A stretch of DNA of 64,000 nt. It comes from Acidobacteria subdivision 2 bacterium RH1 MAG20. Its GTDB lineage: Bacteria; Acidobacteriota; Terriglobia; Terriglobales; Acidobacteriaceae. Positions 26,129 through 36,472 of this stretch are shown here, piece after piece; within the stretch, counting starts at the first letter, position 1, and each line of letters begins with the position of its first letter. Both the position numbers and the translations under genes were made by a program. The notes beneath the pieces were generated by a model, which searched no databases, was not told where the DNA came from, and was given only the letters and a program-made list of their open reading frames with translations. The stretch covers positions 1 to 64,000 of the forward strand of contig NFUO01000280.1 in NCBI GenBank assembly GCA_002197545.1. Direction: 5' to 3'.

Positions 26129-26578
26129 CTAGTGGACGGGTTGTTCCTCGTCGACTTCCATGCCGAAGCGCGATAGCTCGCGCTTCTGCAGGTTGTAGTC
26201 GATGAAGAAGCCGATGCCGATGGCCAGTGGGATGAAGCCGACCGCTGCTCCGGAGAGTACCTCACGGGTATGGACGATTACAGTAAGCGTGATGAAGAAG
26301 AGCATCAGGCCGATGCCCGAGGAGACGAGGACAATGCCAGTGCGACGCGCGTTGCTCAGGCTTCTGAGCGGATCTCTGGGAGGTTTTAACTCTTCTTCAC
26401 CGCTGCCGAGCAGTTGCTCGATCTCTGCGACCGACATTCCGCGGCCGAGCATGATTATGCGCTCCTCTGCCTTTACTCGTCGCGCGTGAGCCTGAGACCA
26501 GATTCCGCCGATGATGGCTACAATACCAACAACAAATGCACCGATTGGCACAATGAGCGGTGACCTAAAGATTTCCAT
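26129..26578 (-). CDS. Three-helix membrane protein, probable ECF regulon member
   Basis: A 149-residue inner-membrane protein of unknown function. Hydrophobic segments near residues 6-25, 80-101 and 107-125; a basic loop (QAHARRVKAEERIIMLGRGM) and acidic tail (GMEVDEEQPVH) face the cytoplasm. The start is ATG 26578, with AGAGAGG close upstream; a longer frame to 26632 lacks one and overlaps the promoter. Its promoter (26603-26630, minus strand) is nearly the mirror of the sigma gene promoter, so the same sigma factor should control it. Confidence 0.75.
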   Translation of the reverse strand: MEIFRSPLIVPIGAFVVGIVAIIGGIWSQAHARRVKAEERIIMLGRGMSVAEIEQLLGSGEEELKPPRDPLRSLSNARRTGIVLVSSGIGLMLFFITLTVIVHTREVLSGAAVGFIPLAIGIGFFIDYNLQKRELSRFGMEVDEEQPVH

Positions 26579-26602
26579 GTATACCTCTCTTTCCTGCCAG
26601 CG

Positions 26603-26630
26603 TTTGACTGCAATGTTCTTGTAAAGTTTC
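26603..26630 (-). promoter_or_regulatory. Candidate ECF promoter, membrane-protein side
   Basis: Reading the minus strand: GAAACTT (26630-26624), 15 bp, then GTCAAA (26608-26603). This matches the sigma-E consensus (GGAACTT, 15-16 bp, GTCTAA) at all but two positions. A start about 7 bp downstream leaves an 18-nt leader to ATG 26578. Confidence 0.6.
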
Positions 26631-26642
26631 ACTGGCGAGGAT

Positions 26643-26670
26643 GAAACTTTCGATGATGTCCGAGGTCTAA
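26643..26670 (+). promoter_or_regulatory. Candidate autoregulated ECF promoter
   Basis: GAAACTT (26643-26649), a 15-bp spacer and GTCTAA (26665-26670) match the sigma-E-type consensus with one difference. The -35 elements of this and the opposite promoter form the inverted repeat AAAGTTTCA/TGAAACTTT (26623-26631/26642-26650). Transcription would start near 26677, within two bases of the GTG at 26679, giving an essentially leaderless mRNA. Confidence 0.7.
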
Positions 26671-26678
26671 CTTCTCCT

Positions 26679-27239
26679 GTGAGTGTCGATCTCAGCTTCG
26701 AGCAGGTTGTGCGCGACCATCAGACGATGGTCTTTCGGACGCTGCTTCGACTGACGGGGAGCCATGAGCATCTTGACGATCTGGCGCAGGACGTCTTTCT
26801 TCGACTGTACCGCGCGCTGCCGAACTTTCGCGGAGAGGCGCTGGTGACGACCTATCTGTACCGCATTGCCGTGAATGTGGCGCAGGATGAATGGAAGCGG
26901 CGCAGAAGAGACGACCGGCCGTTGGTCTCTATCTCCGATGACGTGAGTGCTTGGGAGGAGCGGCTGGAGCATCCTGATCGCAATGCCGAAGAGCAGATGG
27001 AAGAGCGGGAATTTCAGCAGACAGTGGAGGAGCAGTTGCAAAGACTGAGCAATGTGGAGCGCAGCGTGCTCGTGCTTTACCATCAGGAGGAGCGCAGCTA
27101 TGAGCAGATCTCCGTGGCGCTGGGAATGCCGATTGGCACGGTGAGAACGCATCTGCATCGCGGACGGAAGAAGTTGCGAGAGGGGTTGCAGGCACAGCAG
27201 TTGCAGGAGAGGAGGACAGCATGTTCGACGAACGGATGA
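26679..27239 (+). CDS. ECF RNA polymerase sigma factor
   Basis: A 186-residue group 4 sigma factor. Region 2: FEQVVRDHQTMVFRTLLRLT, DDLAQDVFLRLYRALPNF; region 4: LSNVERSVLVLYHQEERSYE and QISVALGMPIGTVRTHLHRG. The start is GTG 26679; the next Met would delete the conserved first helix. Since the promoter lies 9 bp upstream, the mRNA is probably leaderless. It overlaps the anti-sigma gene by 19 bp. The stress sensed is not evident. Confidence 0.93.
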   Translation: MSVDLSFEQVVRDHQTMVFRTLLRLTGSHEHLDDLAQDVFLRLYRALPNFRGEALVTTYLYRIAVNVAQDEWKRRRRDDRPLVSISDDVSAWEERLEHPDRNAEEQMEEREFQQTVEEQLQRLSNVERSVLVLYHQEERSYEQISVALGMPIGTVRTHLHRGRKKLREGLQAQQLQERRTACSTNG

Positions 27240-27568
27240 ATGAGGAGCCGATGGATGCCCGGATGCTGGATGCGTGCATTGTTCGTGCGCTGGAGAGGAG
27301 TCCCGATCCTTCCGCTTTTATCCCTGAGAACTTTGCGGCAAGGATGGCAGGTCGGATTCCTGTGAGGAGAGCGATCTCACTGCGGCCGACGCACTATGGA
27401 CGCAATGCGATGTTTCTCAGCATGGTGGCATTGCTGGTGGTGTTAGTGGTTGTGGCGCTGGGCGGGCGAGATAACTCCGCGCTGGGGATTGTGCTGGATT
27501 GGTGCCTGTGTGCCCAGCTCATTGCGTTGGCAATGTGGCTGAGCGTGAGGCGATGGGGTTTGCACTAA
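27221..27568 (+). CDS. Probable membrane anti-sigma factor
   Basis: A 115-residue protein overlapping the sigma gene by 19 bp, with GGAGGA before its ATG. A cytoplasmic N-terminal ~60 residues (LDACIVRALERSPDPSAFIP then ENFAARMAGRIPVRR) precedes two membrane helices (MFLSMVALLVVLVVVAL and VLDWCLCAQLIALAMWL). It lacks the zinc-finger HxxxCxxC of ZAS anti-sigmas. Its role as anti-sigma is inferred from position and topology. Confidence 0.7.
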   Translation: MFDERMNEEPMDARMLDACIVRALERSPDPSAFIPENFAARMAGRIPVRRAISLRPTHYGRNAMFLSMVALLVVLVVVALGGRDNSALGIVLDWCLCAQLIALAMWLSVRRWGLH

Positions 27569-28170
27569 GTCGAGAGAGGCTGGTCTGCAGCGATATTTTG
27601 GCGGATGAGGTCGAGGAAGAGTTGGTGGACCCGGGTGTCGTGGCTTAGTTCGGGGTGAAAGGTGGCGGCGAGCAGGTGACCTTCGCGGACGAGGACGGGG
27701 AATCCGTCGCGGTCGGCGAGGGTTTCGACGGTGGGGCCGGTGTGGATGATGCGGGGGGCACGGATGAAGACCATCTCCAATGGGCCGCCTTCGAGCTTTG
27801 TAGGGGCAGTGAGGATGGTGGAGTCTATTTGGCGGCCGTAAGCGTTGCGCTCTACTGTGATGTCGAGAACGGCAAGAGACTTTTGCGTGGGATTCTGTAC
27901 TTCTTTGGCGAGGAGGATAGCTCCGGCGCAGGTGCCGAAGGTGGGCGTGGTCTTGACGAAGGACTGGAGGGCGTCGAAGAAGGCATTGCGCTCGATGAAT
28001 TTGAGCATGGTGGTGGACTCGCCGCCAGGGATGATGAGGCCATCGAGATTCTTCAGCTCGGCTGAGGTGCGGATGAGTTTGGCGTTGACGCCGAGGGATT
28101 CGAGGGCTTTGGCGTGGGCTTCGAATGCGCCTTGCAGGGCAAGGACGCCGATGGTAATGGGTTTGGGCAT
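27565..28170 (-). CDS. pdxT: PLP synthase glutaminase subunit PdxT
   Basis: A 201-residue class I glutaminase that feeds ammonia to PdxS for pyridoxal 5'-phosphate synthesis. Start MPKPITIGVLALQGAFEAH at ATG 28170; PGGESTTM, the nucleophile Cys in FGTCAGAILL, and the His-Glu dyad in ATFHPELSHD are intact. The upstream lipoprotein gene stops three bases before the ATG (coupled), and pdxS is further upstream. A TTG two codons earlier is possible. Convergent with the anti-sigma gene, overlapping its end by four bases. Confidence 0.95.
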   Translation of the reverse strand: MPKPITIGVLALQGAFEAHAKALESLGVNAKLIRTSAELKNLDGLIIPGGESTTMLKFIERNAFFDALQSFVKTTPTFGTCAGAILLAKEVQNPTQKSLAVLDITVERNAYGRQIDSTILTAPTKLEGGPLEMVFIRAPRIIHTGPTVETLADRDGFPVLVREGHLLAATFHPELSHDTRVHQLFLDLIRQNIAADQPLST

Positions 28171-28172
28171 CT

Positions 28173-28580
28173 TCAATGAATCTCTCCACCTTGGCCTTTG
28201 ATGATGAAGCAGACGTGATGGGCGGCTGTCGTAGACGACCCGTCCGAGCCGTCGAATCTCGCGATATCTTTACTCTCGTGGTGTAGCATCCACCATGAGA
28301 TGCCGTCTGAGAACTCGTGCTCCCCTGTGCCTGAGCCCTCAGCCGAATAGGTTTCTAAGAACCAGTACGGTTCCTTTGGAAAATTCTGCGTCTCAATCCG
28401 AATACCATGGCATAGAGGATCTGACGCGAAAGCGTTAGAAAAATCGGCGACTACTTCTTTGTAGTCCGACAGGTCGGCATTGCCTATCCAAATGACAGGC
28501 CTATCACGAGGTCTCTTGCATCCCGTCGAGATCAGTGGGATTGTCAGCGCGACGCAGACAATGACTGAGGTGGCTTTCAT
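28173..28580 (-). CDS. Small lipoprotein inserted between pdxS and pdxT
   Basis: A 135-residue lipoprotein of unknown function. N-terminal signal with lipobox (VCVALTIPLISTGCK; Cys near residue 21). Mature protein is rich in Trp/His/Asp (SWWMLHHESKDIARFDG) and has no known motif. It starts 10 bp after pdxS and ends three bases before pdxT, so it is encoded within the pdxST operon, which is normally two adjacent genes. A link to vitamin B6 is unknown. Confidence 0.7.
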   Translation of the reverse strand: MKATSVIVCVALTIPLISTGCKRPRDRPVIWIGNADLSDYKEVVADFSNAFASDPLCHGIRIETQNFPKEPYWFLETYSAEGSGTGEHEFSDGISWWMLHHESKDIARFDGSDGSSTTAAHHVCFIIKGQGGEIH

Positions 28581-28589
28581 GAAATCATG

Positions 28590-29543
28590 TTACCAGCCGC
28601 GGGTTTGCATGAGGTCGCGCTCTTCGATGGCTGCGGCAGCGAGTCCCTTCATACTTCCGATAACTAATTCGGAGGCTTCGGCTACGATCTTCGCGTCGTT
28701 GAAGTGGGTGGTGGCGATGACAATTGCCTTGGCGCGGGAGACGGCTTCGGCGCGTTCCTTGGGGTCTTTTTCAACGTCGAGTGGCGTGGCGCGTTCCTTC
28801 ATGAAGATGCCCGAGCCTACAAAGATGGACTCGGCTCCGAGCTGCATCATAAGAGCGGCGTCGGCGGGTGTGGCGATGCCGCCGGCGGAGAAGTTGGGGA
28901 CAGGGAGCTTGCCGGCTTTGGCGACCATCTTGACGAGTTCGTAGGGCGCGCCGTGGACCTTGGCGGCATTGTAGAGTTCGGAGTCGTCGAGGACGGTGAG
29001 GGCCTTGATCTCGCGGACGATCTGGCGCATGTGCTGGACGGCGTGGACGACGTCGCCTGTGCCGGGCTCGCCCTTGGTGCGGATCATGGCTGCGCCTTCG
29101 GCGATGCGGCGGAGGGCTTCGCCGAGGTTGCGTGCTCCACAGACGAAAGGCGTGGTGAAGGCATGCTTGTCGATGTGGTAGACCTCGTCGGCGGGGGTGA
29201 GGACCTCGGACTCGTCGATAAAGTCGACGCCGAGGGTTTGCAGGATCTGTGCCTCGGCGAAGTGGCCGATGCGGGCCTTGGCCATGACGGGGATGGAGAC
29301 GGCGTTGACGATCTCTTTAATGAGCTTGGGGTTGGCCATGCGGGCTACGCCGCCTTCGGCGCGGATCATGGCGGGAACGCGTTCGAGCGCCATGACGGAG
29401 ATGGCGCCGGCCTCTTCGGCGATGCGGGCCTGCTCGACGTTCATGACGTCCATGATGACGCCACCTTTGAGCATCTCGGCCAGGCCGGTCTTGAGGCGAA
29501 GTGAGGATGATCCGAAGTTGCCGTTGGTGGTGTGGTCTGCCAT
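28590..29543 (-). CDS. pdxS: PLP synthase subunit PdxS
   Basis: A 317-residue TIM-barrel enzyme that makes pyridoxal 5'-phosphate from ribose 5-phosphate, glyceraldehyde 3-phosphate and ammonia. [20 protein letters not shown] at the N-terminus, [18 protein letters not shown], the lysine motif ([10 protein letters not shown]) and [19 protein letters not shown] are hallmarks. ATG 29543, with AAGGAG nine bases upstream; the frame continues 51 codons further without support. First gene of the pdxS-lipoprotein-pdxT operon. Confidence 0.97.
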   Translation of the reverse strand: MADHTTNGNFGSSSLRLKTGLAEMLKGGVIMDVMNVEQARIAEEAGAISVMALERVPAMIRAEGGVARMANPKLIKEIVNAVSIPVMAKARIGHFAEAQILQTLGVDFIDESEVLTPADEVYHIDKHAFTTPFVCGARNLGEALRRIAEGAAMIRTKGEPGTGDVVHAVQHMRQIVREIKALTVLDDSELYNAAKVHGAPYELVKMVAKAGKLPVPNFSAGGIATPADAALMMQLGAESIFVGSGIFMKERATPLDVEKDPKERAEAVSRAKAIVIATTHFNDAKIVAEASELVIGSMKGLAAAAIEERDLMQTRGW

Positions 29544-29770
29544 GACATTTCTCCTTAGAGCCGCAGATGCGAACTGAGATATTGGTTCAGTTGGCTGCGG
29601 AAGATTAAGTTTATCAGCTTTGTTACGAGGCGATGAGGACACGCACGGTATTGACGAAGGAGAGTCGCAGGTGGCCGATTTTTGCTGAAAATTCATTGCA
29701 ATTTATACGTGGAGCAGCGCGCGAACGTCAAACTAAGTAGACAACGATGTCTGCCAGTGTGGAGGTATAC

Positions 29771-30493
29771 ATGGAAGCCGAGTTGACCATTGTCATTCCC
29801 GCGAAGAACGAAGTGAAGATGTTGCCTAAATTGCTGAAGTCACTTTATAAGCAGGATTATGACGGCATGGCGCAGACGAGGGTGCTGATCGCGGATGCCG
29901 GATCGACCGATGGGACGGTGGAGGCGGCGCTTAGCTTTCGTGACCGGCTTCGCGTGGAAGTCATACCGGGTGGGTTGCCTTCGGTGGGGCGCAACGCCGG
30001 AGCCAGGCTGGCTAGGACGCGGTTTGTTTTGTTCCTGGATGCGGATGTCGAACTGTCCGAGCCTACGTTGCTGCGGCGGGCTTTGTGGACAATGCAGCGG
30101 CGAGATCTGCATCTTGCAACGACGAATATTGGCTGCCGTCATGGCGGATTTTTTGATGACGCGCTCTATGCAGGGAATAATTTAATGCAGCATCTGGGAT
30201 CTTTTCTGAAGCCTTTTGCTACCGGGATGTTTATGTTATTTGACCGCGAGGCGTTCTGGCAGCTCGGCGGATTTAATGAACAGGCTCTGTTTGCCGAGGA
30301 TTATCTGCTGTCGAAAGGGGTGGCTCGGCAGCGGTTTCGGATTGTGCGGGGTAAGGTGCTGACGACCAATCGGCGGTTCAAGAAACTGGGGCATGGGCGG
30401 ATGGTCTGGATGTTCTTCAAGACGATGGTGCATAGCTGGGACGAAGGATATTTTTTGCGGGACCAGGGTTATTGGGAAGAAGTTGAGGTCTAA
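29771..30493 (+). CDS. Family 2 glycosyltransferase
   Basis: A 240-residue GT-A enzyme. LTIVIPAKNEVKMLPKLLKS, ADAGSTDGTVEAA (donor binding), the DxD motif in LFLDADVEL, and FAEDYLLSKGVAR (the acceptor/catalytic base region) are all seen. It has no membrane helices except a weak C-terminal hydrophobic patch (WMFFKTMV). ATG 29771 with GGAGG six bases upstream. Donor and acceptor are not identifiable. Convergent with the thioesterase, overlapping it by four bases. Confidence 0.88.
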   Translation: MEAELTIVIPAKNEVKMLPKLLKSLYKQDYDGMAQTRVLIADAGSTDGTVEAALSFRDRLRVEVIPGGLPSVGRNAGARLARTRFVLFLDADVELSEPTLLRRALWTMQRRDLHLATTNIGCRHGGFFDDALYAGNNLMQHLGSFLKPFATGMFMLFDREAFWQLGGFNEQALFAEDYLLSKGVARQRFRIVRGKVLTTNRRFKKLGHGRMVWMFFKTMVHSWDEGYFLRDQGYWEEVEV

Positions 30494-30978
30494 ACCTCTG
30501 GTAGGGTGAGGACTGCACGGACCAGGAGTTTTTTGTCGACGACGATGAAGAGTCCTTTGCCGCGTGCCAGCACGGTGCCATCGGGATGCTGGATTTCGGC
30601 TTGATGGAAGAGCTTGCGGCCTTCGCGGCGAATGTGGTGGCCGACGAGAACCAGAGGCTGATGGAGCGGCGCTGGGCGGAGGTAGTCGATTTCCATGTGG
30701 CGAGTCATGGCGAGGACGTTGAGAGGGTGGTTGAGCTTGCTCATGGCTTCGTCGAGAAGGGTGGCTACAATGCCGCCGTGGATATGGCCGGGTGGGCCTT
30801 CGTGTATGCGGGTCAACTGGATCTGGGCCGTGGTGGTGGGGGCTTCAGGGTTAGTGGTGTCGGTGGTGAAGACAAGGTGCAGGCCTTGCGGGTTGGCTGG
30901 GCCGCAACCAAAGCAGTGATTGGCTCGCTCGTCGATGGTGGGCGATGAGGAATGGCGCGTGGTGTCGGGTGTGCTCAT
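30490..30978 (-). CDS. PaaI-type hotdog thioesterase
   Basis: A 162-residue hotdog-fold protein. An N-terminal Cys pair in NHCFGCGPANPQGL is typical of this subgroup, and HIHGGIVATLLDEAMSK carries the HGG catalytic loop. Probably hydrolyses acyl-CoA; substrate unknown. ATG 30978 gives MSTPDT; the frame continues to 31002 without a better signal. Confidence 0.85.
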   Translation of the reverse strand: MSTPDTTRHSSSPTIDERANHCFGCGPANPQGLHLVFTTDTTNPEAPTTTAQIQLTRIHEGPPGHIHGGIVATLLDEAMSKLNHPLNVLAMTRHMEIDYLRPAPLHQPLVLVGHHIRREGRKLFHQAEIQHPDGTVLARGKGLFIVVDKKLLVRAVLTLPEV

Positions 30979-31067
30979 GATGAATTGTCCGCACAGTAGC
31001 ACAGTGAGGTGAGGATAAGACAGGCAATGGCTTTGAAAAATCTGGGCCGGAACCGCACTTTGTAAGG

Positions 31068-33203
<2,136 letters not shown>

Positions 33204-33300
33204 GCGCTTGGCTATCTTCGCATATTGTTTGCCCTGCGCGTAGTGCTTGGGTGGGTGCTGTTTTTAATAATTTCCTCAAGGTGAGTGCCTATAAGCGGAA

Positions 33301-33328
33301 CCCCATGTCCTAGGAGCGGGACATGGGG
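33301..33328. repeat. Palindromic repeat C (CCCCATGTCC), copy 1
   Basis: CCCCATGTCC (33301-33310) and GGACATGGGG (33319-33328) form a 10-bp hairpin with an 8-nt loop, 30 bp after the end of the SDR gene. The same core with a longer stem occurs at 49162-49203. Probably an intergenic REP-like element also acting as transcript 3' end; no T-run follows on the gene strand. Confidence 0.6.
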
Positions 33329-33358
33329 CATCCAGACTGGTAACGGGTTGGTGCGGAT

Positions 33359-34108
33359 TTAGCGGAGGCCGCCTGACGCCAGTAAAGTTTCGCCGGTCAG
33401 CCAGCCTGAGTCTGAGGAGGCCAGAAAGACTGCGATGGGCGTGATGTCGTCGGGTTGTCCGATTCGTCCGAGAGGTGTCTGCGATTCGAGTTGCTTCTGA
33501 AAGTCGCTTCCAATGAATCCGGCGGTGTGGACGCCTTCGGTCTCGACCATGCCCGGGTTGATGGAGTTGACGCGGATCTTTCTGGAGCCGAGTTCCTTGG
33601 CGAGAACGTGGGTAACAGAATCGACGGCCCCTTTGGTTCCGGTGTAGATGGCTGAGCCGGGAGGGTTAATTGCCGTGACGGTAGAACTGATATTAATGAC
33701 GCTTCCGCCTTCTGCTCCGAAGTGCTTTGCTGCTTCCTGTGTTGCGAGGAGAAGGCCGAGCACGTTGGTGTTGAAGAGACGGTGGAACTGCTCCTCGGTG
33801 ATCTCTTCAAGAGGCGTGAACTGGTAGACGCCTGCGTTATTTACGAGAATATCGAGTTGTCCGAATGCCTTCTTCGTTTCGGCGAAGATACGCTGTACGT
33901 CGGCGGCTTTGGCTACGTCGCCTTGAACTGCGATGGCCTTACCGCCTTTGGCGGCGATCTCCGCGACGACACGGTCGGCACCTTCCTTGCTGGAAGCGTA
34001 GTTCACTACTACCGATGCGCCCTCTGCTGCCAAACCCTTTGCAATACCTGCGCCGATGCCTTTGGATGCTCCTGTTACTACTGCTACTTTGCCTGACAGC
34101 TTGCTCAT
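33359..34108 (-). CDS. SDR-family oxidoreductase (3-oxoacyl-ACP reductase-like)
   Basis: A 249-residue short-chain dehydrogenase. Nucleotide motif VVTGASKGIGAGIAK, NNAGVYQF, catalytic Ser in INISSTVTAI and YxxxK in IYTGTKGAVDSV; C-terminal LTGETLLASGGLR. NADPH preference is suggested by a basic/Ser region after the second strand (NYASSKEGAD). ATG 34108 with GGAG about nine bases upstream; an in-frame ATG 15 bp earlier is inside the Shine-Dalgarno. Role unknown. Confidence 0.93.
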   Translation of the reverse strand: MSKLSGKVAVVTGASKGIGAGIAKGLAAEGASVVVNYASSKEGADRVVAEIAAKGGKAIAVQGDVAKAADVQRIFAETKKAFGQLDILVNNAGVYQFTPLEEITEEQFHRLFNTNVLGLLLATQEAAKHFGAEGGSVINISSTVTAINPPGSAIYTGTKGAVDSVTHVLAKELGSRKIRVNSINPGMVETEGVHTAGFIGSDFQKQLESQTPLGRIGQPDDITPIAVFLASSDSGWLTGETLLASGGLR

Positions 34109-34270
34109 GCTTCTACGCTCCATTTATTTCATAGTTAGACAACTGTCGAATAGATGAGACGTGACTGGAAAGGATTCAAGGGTGGGAGAAAAAGATAGGT
34201 AAAAGCAACGGCTGAGTGTAAGGTCTTTATGTTCCCATTTATCGTGATAAATGGGATACCGGCTTTGGAG

Positions 34271-36472
34271 TCAGGCCATGAGTTTGTCGGGAGTGATGGG
34301 GAAATCCCGGACGCGTTTGCCGGTGGCATTGTAGATGGCGTTGGCTATGGCGGCAGCGACTCCGGTGATGCCGATTTCGCCTATGCCGCGTGCTCCAAGG
34401 GGATTGAACTTGTAGTCGGGAATGTTGAGGCAGGTGATATCTATTTCGCCGACGTCTGCGTTGACGGGAACGTGGTAGTCGGCGAAGTTCTCGTTGACGG
34501 TGCGGCCGTATTTGGTGTCGATGAGGGCCTCTTCGTGGAGGGCCATGCTGATGCCCCAGACGATACCGCCGATGAGCTGGTTGGTGCCGGTCTTGTCGTT
34601 CAGCAGGGTTCCTATATCGTAGGTCGCGACGACGCGTCGAACGTGGGCCATATGAGTGTCGGCGTCGACGGCAACCTCAGCGAAGACCGCTCCCCACGAG
34701 TGAGAGGTGAAGGTGTCGCGGTCTTTAGCGAGCTCGGAGGTAGCGGTGGCCTCGACGGGCGTGCCTCCGTTGCGGGCAAGAAGAGCGGTGACGGTCTCGG
34801 ATTTATCAGGAGCGGATTTGAGGAAGAGCTTGCCGTCTTTCGTGTCGAGGTCTTCGGCAGTGGCTCCGTGGAGAGGCGATTGTGCATCGGCGATGGCCAG
34901 TTGCGCCAGCTTAAGTTTGGCCTGCGCGGCTGCATCGTAGACGGCTGGGCAGACGGAGGCCGCGGTGGTTGACCCGCCGGAGCCGCCGGAGCGGGGTAGA
35001 GTGGTATCGCCGAGCTTGACGTCGACCAAAGTGGGGTCGATGGAGAGGGCGAGCGCTGCAGCCTGGGCGAGGATGGTGTACGTGCCAGTGCCAAGATCCT
35101 GGGTGCCAATGCCGACAAAGACGCGGCCATTCGGAAGGATGCGGACTACAGCGGAGGAGGGAGAGCGTCCGGCTCCGTAGTTGGCAGTAGCCATGCCATA
35201 GCCGATGAGGTTGTTGCCTTCGCGATGCTGGCCCGGCTGAGCGGAGCGTTTGGACCAGCCGAAGCGTTCTGCGGCCTGGGCATAGCACTCGCGGAGATGT
35301 TTACTGGACCAGGGTTTGCCGTTGCGGGGGTCTTTTTCGGCGTAGTTGATGAGGCGAAGCTGGATGGGATCGATGTTGAGCTTTTCGGCCAGCTCGTCGA
35401 AGGCGATTTCAAGGCCGGCGCTGCCAGTGGCTTCGCCGGGGGCGCGCATCCAGGTTCCCATGCCGAGGTTGAGCGGGACGACAAGGTGACTGGTGATGAG
35501 CGATTCACTGTCGTAGAGGAGCGTGGTCTGGTTGGCGGCGCTTTCGACCCAGTCCGAGATGAACGAGGTGTAGCAGGTGGAGTCGTGCTGCTGAAGAAGC
35601 AGCTTGCCGTCGGACGATGCGGCCAGCTTGATGTGCTGCTGAGTATTAGGGCGGGAGCCCACAGGGCCGAACATCTGTCCGCGGTCGAGGACGAGTTTGA
35701 CCGGGCGCTGGGCAGCTTTGGCGGCCATGACCGCGAGGATGGTGTGCGACCAGACGTAACCTTTGCAGCCGAACCCTCCCCCGGTGTAGGGGCATTCGAC
35801 GTGGACATTGGCTTGCGGAATAGAGAAGGTACGAGCCAGACCTTGCTGGACGCCGGTGATGCCCTGGGTGGCGTCGTAGACGTGGAGTTTGTCGCCGTCC
35901 CACGAGGCGATGGTGGCGTGGGGCTCCATAGGATTGTGGTTCTCGATGGGTGTGGAGTAGGTCTGTTCGATGGTGACAGCGGCCTTGGCGAGCGAAGTAT
36001 TTGGATCGCCACGGCGAGAGGTGCCGCCGCGTTTTGGAGGACGGGCATCGTTGAGAAGGCCATGAAAGTCGAGCTTTGCGGGTTGTTCCTTATAGATAAT
36101 GCGAAGCAAGGCTGCTGCTGAGCGGGCCTCAGGCAGCGAGCGGGCGACGACGACGGCGATGGGCTGGCCGTTGTAGAAGACGGTGGCGTTCTGAAGTGCG
36201 TTGACGTTGCCAAGCTCGGCGAGTTTCGGAGCGTTGAAGGGCGTGAGGATGCTGAGAACACCGGAGGCGCGGCTGGCGGCAGCATCGTCGATGGACGCCA
36301 CGGTCCCGGCGGGGATGGTGGCCTGGACGATATAACCGTAGGCGACGTTTTTGACAGGGAACTCGGCGGCATACTTCGCCCGGCCAGTGACCTTGGCGAA
36401 GGCGTCGTAGCGGTGGTCAAGCTGGCGTTCCGGCTGCTGCTCCTGCCGTTGTTCCTGCGGCGTGGCGATCAT
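34271..36472 (-). CDS. Molybdopterin subunit of PaoC/xanthine-dehydrogenase-type oxidoreductase
   Basis: A 733-residue catalytic subunit binding the molybdenum cofactor. N-terminal MPRPERQLDHRYDAFAKVTG-like region (here QPERQLDHRYDAFAKVTGRA), GGGFGCKGYVWSHTILAVMA for Moco binding, RAPGEATGSAG, and the active-site Glu in GARGIGEIGITG near the C-terminus. Closest remembered relative is E. coli PaoC (periplasmic aldehyde oxidoreductase). It overlaps the FAD subunit gene by four bases; it has no signal itself and should be carried out by its Tat-tagged partner. Confidence 0.92.
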   Translation of the reverse strand: MIATPQEQRQEQQPERQLDHRYDAFAKVTGRAKYAAEFPVKNVAYGYIVQATIPAGTVASIDDAAASRASGVLSILTPFNAPKLAELGNVNALQNATVFYNGQPIAVVVARSLPEARSAAALLRIIYKEQPAKLDFHGLLNDARPPKRGGTSRRGDPNTSLAKAAVTIEQTYSTPIENHNPMEPHATIASWDGDKLHVYDATQGITGVQQGLARTFSIPQANVHVECPYTGGGFGCKGYVWSHTILAVMAAKAAQRPVKLVLDRGQMFGPVGSRPNTQQHIKLAASSDGKLLLQQHDSTCYTSFISDWVESAANQTTLLYDSESLITSHLVVPLNLGMGTWMRAPGEATGSAGLEIAFDELAEKLNIDPIQLRLINYAEKDPRNGKPWSSKHLRECYAQAAERFGWSKRSAQPGQHREGNNLIGYGMATANYGAGRSPSSAVVRILPNGRVFVGIGTQDLGTGTYTILAQAAALALSIDPTLVDVKLGDTTLPRSGGSGGSTTAASVCPAVYDAAAQAKLKLAQLAIADAQSPLHGATAEDLDTKDGKLFLKSAPDKSETVTALLARNGGTPVEATATSELAKDRDTFTSHSWGAVFAEVAVDADTHMAHVRRVVATYDIGTLLNDKTGTNQLIGGIVWGISMALHEEALIDTKYGRTVNENFADYHVPVNADVGEIDITCLNIPDYKFNPLGARGIGEIGITGVAAAIANAIYNATGKRVRDFPITPDKLMA

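Noticed and set aside
35146..36420. 424-aa minus-strand frame overlapping the molybdopterin subunit
   Set aside because: Ser/Pro/Ala/Thr-rich out-of-frame translation of a well-supported gene.
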